A stretch of DNA of 37,221 nt from contig JABDNG010000094.1 of NCBI GenBank assembly GCA_013001045.1, positions 1 to 37,221 of the forward strand. The letters run 5' to 3'. Positions 34,001-37,221 of the stretch are shown in pieces; position 1 is the stretch's first letter, and each line of letters opens with the position of its first letter. Origin of the DNA: Woeseiaceae bacterium (GTDB lineage: Bacteria; Pseudomonadota; Gammaproteobacteria; Steroidobacterales; Woeseiaceae). Under the pieces are notes generated by a model, which made no database searches, had not been told where the DNA came from, and saw nothing but the letters and a program-made list of their open reading frames with translations. A program made the translations under genes and the position numbers.

Positions 34001-34359
34001 CAGTCGCCCTTGCCGAGCGAGCGCATCCTGGCCGAGGTGTAATCGAGGCCGCCCACGGATTCTTCTTTCGCGGTGATCGTCAGTAATCCGCCGGCAACCG
34101 TCGCGTTCTCTGCCTGGTAGTACTGCAGCTCGTTGTTACCCCAGCCGCCGGGAAGGCCGACTTCGCTGCCGTCACCGAGCTGGAAGGTCCACTTCGTCAG
34201 GTCGACTTGGGTGCCGTCGAACTCGTCCGACCAGACCAGCACGCAGCCAGGAAGACCAACACACTGCGCCGCGGCGGGCGCGGCCCAGCCGATGGAGAGA
34301 GCAAAGAGAAAAAATGCCGGCAGCATGCCGGGAATCCTGCGCAACAAGCTGTAAGCCAT
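31048..34359 (-). CDS. Secreted GH16 laminarinase-type beta-glucanase with CBM6, duplicated modules and TSP3 repeats
   Basis: A 1103-residue multidomain enzyme with a signal peptide (1-31). The GH16 catalytic domain (about 35-283) carries EIDIME, with E159 as nucleophile, D161 and E164 as acid/base; this bulged form is typical of beta-1,3-glucanases (laminarinases). An Ig-like domain (288-376) and a CBM6 (390-533, VEAENFD...NKITIDV) follow. Two copies of a ~190-residue module (542-729 and 736-926; [50 protein letters not shown]) come next, likely carbohydrate-binding. Thrombospondin type 3 Ca-binding repeats span 932-1016, and a C-terminal cysteine domain 1020-1103. AAGGGGG precedes the ATG. 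It would digest algal laminarin or related glucans outside the cell. Confidence 0.93.
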   Translation of the reverse strand: MAYSLLRRIPGMLPAFFLFALSIGWAAPAAAQCVGLPGCVLVWSDEFDGTQVDLTKWTFQLGDGSEVGLPGGWGNNELQYYQAENATVAGGLLTITAKEESVGGLDYTSARMRSLGKGDWTFGRMEMRAKMPIGQGMWPAYWMLSSDTSIYGPWAASGEIDIMEYLGDEPDTIFGTIHYGASFPGNLFSSTEFTLSGPPSFHDDFHTFAIEWENGEIRWYVDGVQFASRDSWFSTGGPFPAPFDVDFHLLLNLAVGGNLPGPPDGTTVFPQEYVIDYVRVYQVPNDKPVVEITSPTAGDTITPGDDLTITVSATDDGAVQLVQFLQDNAVLGEDDTAPYELTIPNVAAGCYTLKARARDDVGVLASADPVEIMVGGSCPQAPYLMTPAAIPGTVEAENFDIGGQGVAYNDTDAGNNGGAYRAEDVDMEGTTDAGFGFNVGWTVPGEWIEYTVDVTAGTYDVQVRVASAVAGGTLHIELDGVDKTGPITAPGTGGWQNWTTVTAEDIAFDGGVQTLRLAIDSGEFNVNKITIDVPAPPMMGGPVVFDDMESGGWFFFNGSVGGGGGGPDGGDLPPADGGAVSLATGWGSGGVPGFLGGFGSTNPLDLSGQNRFNFWINPDAGQDYTLEINLQDDDNGDNTTTQADDEEWQFNCVVSPSGPCAVSGGGWQRVSIPLDDFFKDTSFLFGGNGVLDAVPTSAGGNGQLINVVFAVISNSGADATFRTDYWNFTPPPPSEVVFDDMEHGNPFGSGWFAFGGSVGGGGIGPNFAHLPPAFGGAASLETGWGSGGTPGFFGGFGRNNPVDLFDTAFFNVWLNPDAGQDYTLEINLQDDDNGDNATSQPDDEEFQFNCVVSPTGPCAIAGGGWQMVSIPLADFIKDTSFLFGGNGVFDPVPVGRGGNGQLINAVFAVISNSGADATFRTDYWSYTNDPLDGDGDRIPDVLDNCPAIANGDQADNDGDGRGDACDGDDDDDGVGDTEDNCPLIANPGQEDFDGDGVGDACDDDDDGDGVSDQADACPSTYIPELTVPGKTLRKNRYVLTGPRTGDSVLTFESTNKTDFTTYDTAGCSCEQIVDELNLGKGHVNFGCSKSAMEQWVDIVNQPL
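31582..32154 (-). repeat. Direct repeat within the GH16 gene, second module
   Basis: Encodes residues 736-926. It is highly similar in DNA and protein to the copy at 32175-32736, for example in the stretches for [20 protein letters not shown] and [12 protein letters not shown], pointing to an intragenic duplication. Confidence 0.85.
32175..32736 (-). repeat. Direct repeat within the GH16 gene, first module
   Basis: Encodes residues 542-729, the partner of 31582-32154. The main differences are an indel near the start (SGGWFF against [11 protein letters not shown]) and local substitutions. Confidence 0.85.
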
Positions 34360-34438
34360 GAGGCCCCCTTTTGAAATTCGTCGTAGCGCTGCCGGAAAAA
34401 AGTTGCGCAGACTGGAGCGGACTTTGTTCTTGGGATTA

Positions 34439-34452
34439 TGACAGCGTTGTCA
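34439..34452. promoter_or_regulatory. LacI-type operator upstream of the GH16 gene
   Basis: TGACAGCGTTGTCA is a 14-bp near-palindrome with the central CG usual for LacI-family operators (6 of 7 base pairs symmetric). It lies about 80 bp before the GH16 start. Many gammaproteobacterial glycan-utilisation genes have LacI sites of this form. A second palindrome GTCAC-TC-GTGAC is at 34467-34478. Confidence 0.5.
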
Positions 34453-34711
34453 ATTCAGCTTATTATGTCACTCGTGACGTGTCAAATAGGTCCACGGCGT
34501 CGCCAGCCAGTCTGTCATCGATGCCGAATTTCTTCCTCGTTACATAATGTTGAAGCTCTGCCACGCAATGACCCTGACTGTCGGCAAGAGGAATTGGCGA
34601 GGCGCAATCGCCCGCGGCGTCCGTAGACTGAAAACCAGAAACAGGCGACACGATGGTCCACTTCGGTACAGATTGTGGATCATTCGACGAGTCGTCTTCC
34701 AGGGGCAGGTC

Positions 34712-34741
34712 CTAATCGTCTGCTTGCGCCAATACCGGACG
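34712..34741. repeat. Dispersed repeat, copy 4 (degenerate)
   Basis: AATCGTCTGCTTGCGCC followed by AATACCGGACGTT fits the repeat core with several substitutions. Confidence 0.4.
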
Positions 34742-34769
34742 TTCAGGATTGCCGAAAAGCGCAGATTTC

Positions 34770-34800
34770 TATGGCAGCTGCCGGCCAGAAGCGGCCGTCC
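34770..34800. repeat. Dispersed repeat, copy 5
   Basis: GCAGCTGCCGGCCAGAAGCG is followed by GCCGTCC. The core CGGCCAGAAGCGGCC is identical to that of copy 6 at 36859-36872 and its flank. Confidence 0.55.
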
Positions 34801-34832
34801 AATATGGGTAGATTGTTGGCCGCATACACTGG

Positions 34833-36575
34833 TCAGGGCAGCGATACATTGAACTCGATAGCCGCCAGTTGCTCTGGAGCTTTGCCGACGCTTTCCAGGA
34901 ATGTCGCCCATCGTGGATCAGACTTGATGTTCGCGAATAGAGGCTCGTTGGCAATTTCCGCCAAGCCCGGATCGTTGTAAATCACGGCCTTGCGCAACCA
35001 TTCAAAGGCGCGGTCCGCCTCAGCCCGGAATGCGAACACATAAGCGATGTTGTACGCCGCATCTTGCTCATACTTTTGAATCAGCTCCGAGAGAGCGGCA
35101 TCGGAAGCAGATGCCTGATCAAGTGCGTGGTGGGCCATCGCCAGTCCAATCAGTCGCCATGCCTCAAAACCTTCTTGCTCCATCGATATCATTGCGGATT
35201 CTGGTTCGCCCTTGAGAAGCAATGCAACACCAACTCTGTATTTCGCGCCAACGTAGGATGGACTTAGCGCTAACGCAGTACGAAAAGAGGCGATTGCATC
35301 ATCAAAGCGCCCGGCTGAGAGATATGAGTCTCCCTGATTGTTATTCGCGACAGGATCAAGCGGGTCACGCGCCAATGCGTATTCTTCCAGCGCGATCGTC
35401 ATTTCCAGTCGGCCAAGAGATTCGGCCAAACTAGCTGCGCTAAAGATGATGCTGGTGCTGGTGGGCTCCAAGGCTAAGGCCCGCTCATAGTGCTTTGCAG
35501 CAGCGGCAAGGTCACCTTGATGGTGTACTGCAATCCAGCCAAGGCGCGCATGTGCACGTGCATACCCCGGGTCAAGCGCCAAGGCCTGATTCGCTGCCTT
35601 GCGGGCCTGAGCGTAGCCCTCGTCTGTTGGTCGCAAACTGTTGTCTGCTTGATTGACATAGATACTAGCGAGGGCATCCCAGGCCACCGCGTAGCTCGGG
35701 TCAATCAACAGCGCCTGTTCGATCAACGCAATAGCCTCTTGCCAGTCTTTAGGTGACCCTTGGCGACCAAGATGGCGGGCCTTCAGAATCAGTGCATAGG
35801 CTTCAGGTTGGGACTCTTTGACGATGGGCGGGCTGCCAAGTAGCGTGATCTTGAGTTTGCCCACCACCTTGGCTGCGATTTCGTCCTGGATGGCGAAAAT
35901 ATCATCTAGCGTGCGCTCGTAAGTTTGTGACCAGACGTGCGTATCCGATTGGGTCTCGATCAGCTGTGCTGTGATACGAACCTGATTCCCGATCTTTCGG
36001 ACGGATCCCTCCAGGATGTGGGCCACGTTTAATTCTCGAGCCACGTCAGTAAGCCGCACATCCTTGCCCTTGTACGAAAACGCCGATGTCCGTGAAATCA
36101 CCTTGAGTTCAGGAATCTTCGCTAGCAGGTTTAGCAATTCCTCCGATATGCCGTCTGAGAAATATTCTTGCTCAGGATCACCGCTCAAATTCTCAAAAGC
36201 CAAAACGGCGATAGATTGTTCTATCGGCCCTTCAGGCCACCACTTGTCAAATGCGAACACGACCAAGCCTGCACAGAGCATGGCTATGACAATGAAGTCG
36301 ATGCGCCGGCCGGTAATGTGTGTGATCGACTCGCCGGGGGCAACATCCTTTTCCAGGGTGATTCCCTCAGGCGTGACTTCGTAAAACCAGGAAAAGACGA
36401 GGGCAATCGGAAAGCCGATGGCCAACACGGCAAGAATCGTCGGCCCGATCGACTCAGGTAGATGGGCTAGCGCGATCACTACTTCGGCGACCTGCATTGT
36501 CAGCCAGGCTCCTACGACGTAAAGCACCGCCATGCGAAACACGTTGCGGCGCCTGAGTTCTGACACCAGCCCCAT
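34833..36575 (-). CDS. TolB-like/FlgO domain and TPR membrane protein
   Basis: A 580-residue protein. The N-terminus MGLVSELRRRNVFRMAVLYVVGAWLTMQ is characteristic of this group and supports the ATG at 36575; the frame to 36644 runs into apparent transposon remnants. Three hydrophobic segments lie at about 13-32, 40-62 and 95-113. A TolB/FlgO-like domain (about 120-250, SIAVLAFENLSGDPEQEYFSDGISEELLNLLAKIPELKVISRTSAFSYKGK) follows, then six or so TPR units (about 270-540). Relatives are often fused to adenylate/guanylate cyclase or CadC-type DNA-binding domains; here no such output domain is seen, so the protein may be an adaptor or sensor partner. The function is unknown. Confidence 0.88.
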   Translation of the reverse strand: MGLVSELRRRNVFRMAVLYVVGAWLTMQVAEVVIALAHLPESIGPTILAVLAIGFPIALVFSWFYEVTPEGITLEKDVAPGESITHITGRRIDFIVIAMLCAGLVVFAFDKWWPEGPIEQSIAVLAFENLSGDPEQEYFSDGISEELLNLLAKIPELKVISRTSAFSYKGKDVRLTDVARELNVAHILEGSVRKIGNQVRITAQLIETQSDTHVWSQTYERTLDDIFAIQDEIAAKVVGKLKITLLGSPPIVKESQPEAYALILKARHLGRQGSPKDWQEAIALIEQALLIDPSYAVAWDALASIYVNQADNSLRPTDEGYAQARKAANQALALDPGYARAHARLGWIAVHHQGDLAAAAKHYERALALEPTSTSIIFSAASLAESLGRLEMTIALEEYALARDPLDPVANNNQGDSYLSAGRFDDAIASFRTALALSPSYVGAKYRVGVALLLKGEPESAMISMEQEGFEAWRLIGLAMAHHALDQASASDAALSELIQKYEQDAAYNIAYVFAFRAEADRAFEWLRKAVIYNDPGLAEIANEPLFANIKSDPRWATFLESVGKAPEQLAAIEFNVSLP

Positions 36576-36685
36576 TATTGATAAATACGCCGTTACTCGG
36601 ATAGGCACAATTAGTATCGACCGCAAAACCGGGAATGTCTGCATTGTGGTCTTGCTCAGGTTTAGCCGAGCGATACAGGCTTATC

Positions 36686-36840
36686 TCACTTCGACTCCTT
36701 GGTAAAGAAAACCGCCGCATCTCTTAAGAAATCCCGTTCCTGCTCGGCTTTCTTCAGGGGGTTGGTAATGGACGCTTTCCAGGTCTCCCGCTGCTTTCCA
36801 AACTCCGATAGCGGAGATGCAGTGCAGATTGAAGACCCTA
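36686..36840 (-). pseudogene. Remnant of an IS3-family transposase OrfA (3' end)
   Basis: The minus-strand frame ending in TGA at 36688-36686 translates to ...AEQERDFLRDAAVFFTKESK, which closely resembles the conserved C-terminus of IS3-type OrfA proteins (MERDILKKAAAFFAKE-like). Directly overlapping the stop, a GTG opens the -1 frame where OrfB normally starts, but it is closed by TAA at the third codon. No full-length transposase or terminal inverted repeats are present. It appears to be an old, inactive fragment. Confidence 0.45.
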
Positions 36841-36843
36841 TTT

Positions 36844-36876
36844 TCAGGGGCCGCTTTCGGCCAGAAGCGGCCAGCG
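36844..36876. repeat. Dispersed repeat, copy 6, palindromic
   Basis: GGCCGCTT (36849-36856) and AAGCGGCC (36865-36872) form a perfect 8-bp inverted repeat around TCGGCCAG. It lies between the transposase remnant and the DUF1428 gene, just downstream of the latter's stop, where it could also form a transcript hairpin. Confidence 0.6.
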
Positions 36877-36886
36877 TAGCGACAAA

Positions 36887-37221
36887 TTATTCGGCGTTGG
36901 CGTTAGACGATCGAAGGAACGACTGGAAACCACCGTATGCCATCCGTTCAGCATCAAAACCTGAATTCGAAGAATTGATCAGATCCACCATTCTTGGGTC
37001 TGCCGCGACCTTTTCATTTGCCAAATCACGCGCCTCACGAGACTCAAATTCCACCCATCCAAATACAATGGCTTCGCCCCGGGTTGCGGCTATGAGATCA
37101 GTGAATGAGCGCGTTCCCTCCAATAACAAGTCGTCGCCGACAAATTCCCTGTAATCGAGCGCGCCATGTTCCTTCCAAATTTCTGCAACCGCCTCAACAA
37201 GACGCTTGTACTCATCCAGGC
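36887..37221 (-). CDS. DUF1428 (YbaA-like) protein, 5' end cut by the window
   Basis: The visible 110 residues run LDEYKRLVEAVAEIWKEHGALDYREFVGDDLL... to the stop at 36887. The DUF1428 marks are YKxxxxxxxxxWKEHGALDYREFVGDD, GEAIVFGWVEFESREARDLANEKVAADPRM and FDAERMAYGGFQSF. The frame is open to the edge, and about 10-15 N-terminal residues should lie outside. E. coli YbaA is about 117 residues with a dimeric alpha/beta ABM-like fold; its function is unknown. A TTG-started 80-codon reading from 37129 is only an artefact of the missing start. Confidence 0.88.
   Translation of the reverse strand, partial: LDEYKRLVEAVAEIWKEHGALDYREFVGDDLLLEGTRSFTDLIAATRGEAIVFGWVEFESREARDLANEKVAADPRMVDLINSSNSGFDAERMAYGGFQSFLRSSNANAE

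Larger units (their letters stand above)
34453..34832. other. Intergenic region with decayed repeat copies
   Basis: Between the GH16 gene and the TolB/TPR gene the sequence holds no convincing gene. A 123-codon minus-strand frame here looks spurious. It contains at least two degenerate copies of the dispersed repeat (34712-34741 and 34770-34800) and fragments of others, so it appears to be decayed inserted DNA. Confidence 0.5.

Noticed and set aside
34540-34911. A 123-codon minus-strand frame upstream of the GH16 gene
   Set aside because: It overlaps the end of the TolB/TPR gene, has no ribosome binding site and its translation (NVRYWRKQT...) looks like the spurious ORFs produced by the dispersed intergenic repeat.

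Overview
The window is about 37 kb of bacterial chromosome with a fairly high GC content (mid to upper fifties by eye) and short intergenic gaps. I could place about 35 protein genes, two of them weak small ORFs and one cut by the right edge. Gene content and Shine-Dalgarno sequences point to a free-living, heterotrophic, probably marine gammaproteobacterium: class I photolyase, LysR/AzoR/pirin, ExeM-type secreted nuclease, M64 and S9 peptidases, YadGH-type ABC exporter, RhlE helicase, a GH16 laminarinase with TSP3 repeats and a TolB-like/TPR membrane protein. A relative of Woeseiaceae/Steroidobacterales would fit, but that is inference. I found no rRNA, tRNA, CRISPR array, prophage or intact insertion sequence.

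Layout. 1-870: small exported unknowns. 995-4347: two Rossmann-fold oxidoreductases divergent from a CPD photolyase. 4319-6715: a LysR regulator divergent from azoR and a pirin, with a textbook T-N11-A box between them. 6731-9988: an extracellular nuclease lipoprotein, a lipoprotein with a methyltransferase fold, and a membrane-anchored unknown. 10036-11725: VOC protein plus MFS transporter. 12052-12681: a histone-H1-like, lysine-repeat protein. 12709-17040: S9 peptidase divergent from a VIT1-type metal transporter and an M64 peptidase. 17142-19830: ABC-2 exporter and a DUF547 protein. 19889-22149: two alpha/beta hydrolases around a MarR regulator whose divergent promoter carries two matching 14-bp operators. 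22217-23952: Asp/Glu-type racemase and D-cysteine desulfhydrase, an apparent D-amino-acid operon. 24067-28060: CMD-family protein, RhlE helicase with a long leader, a small GDCCVxC cysteine-rich protein, an ankyrin protein and a Bem46-like hydrolase. 28367-36575: methyltransferase, two secreted unknowns, a GH16 enzyme and a TolB/TPR protein, all on the minus strand. The last gene is a DUF1428 protein cut by the window edge.

The most interesting element is at about 30591-30703 on the minus strand. It has the conserved core of a cyclic-di-GMP-I (GEMM) riboswitch directly in front of a 169-residue secreted protein of unknown function, with a fitting promoter upstream, an alternative hairpin next to the ribosome binding site and a UUCG terminator after the gene. 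The gene is visibly AT-richer than its surroundings. This suggests a c-di-GMP-controlled surface or secreted factor that has not been characterised.

The right-hand third (29-37 kb) also carries degenerate copies of an intergenic repeat built on the palindromic words TCCGCTTTCGGCC and AGAAGCGGACATT, and what looks like a decayed IS3-type transposase end. This is the more plastic part of the window.
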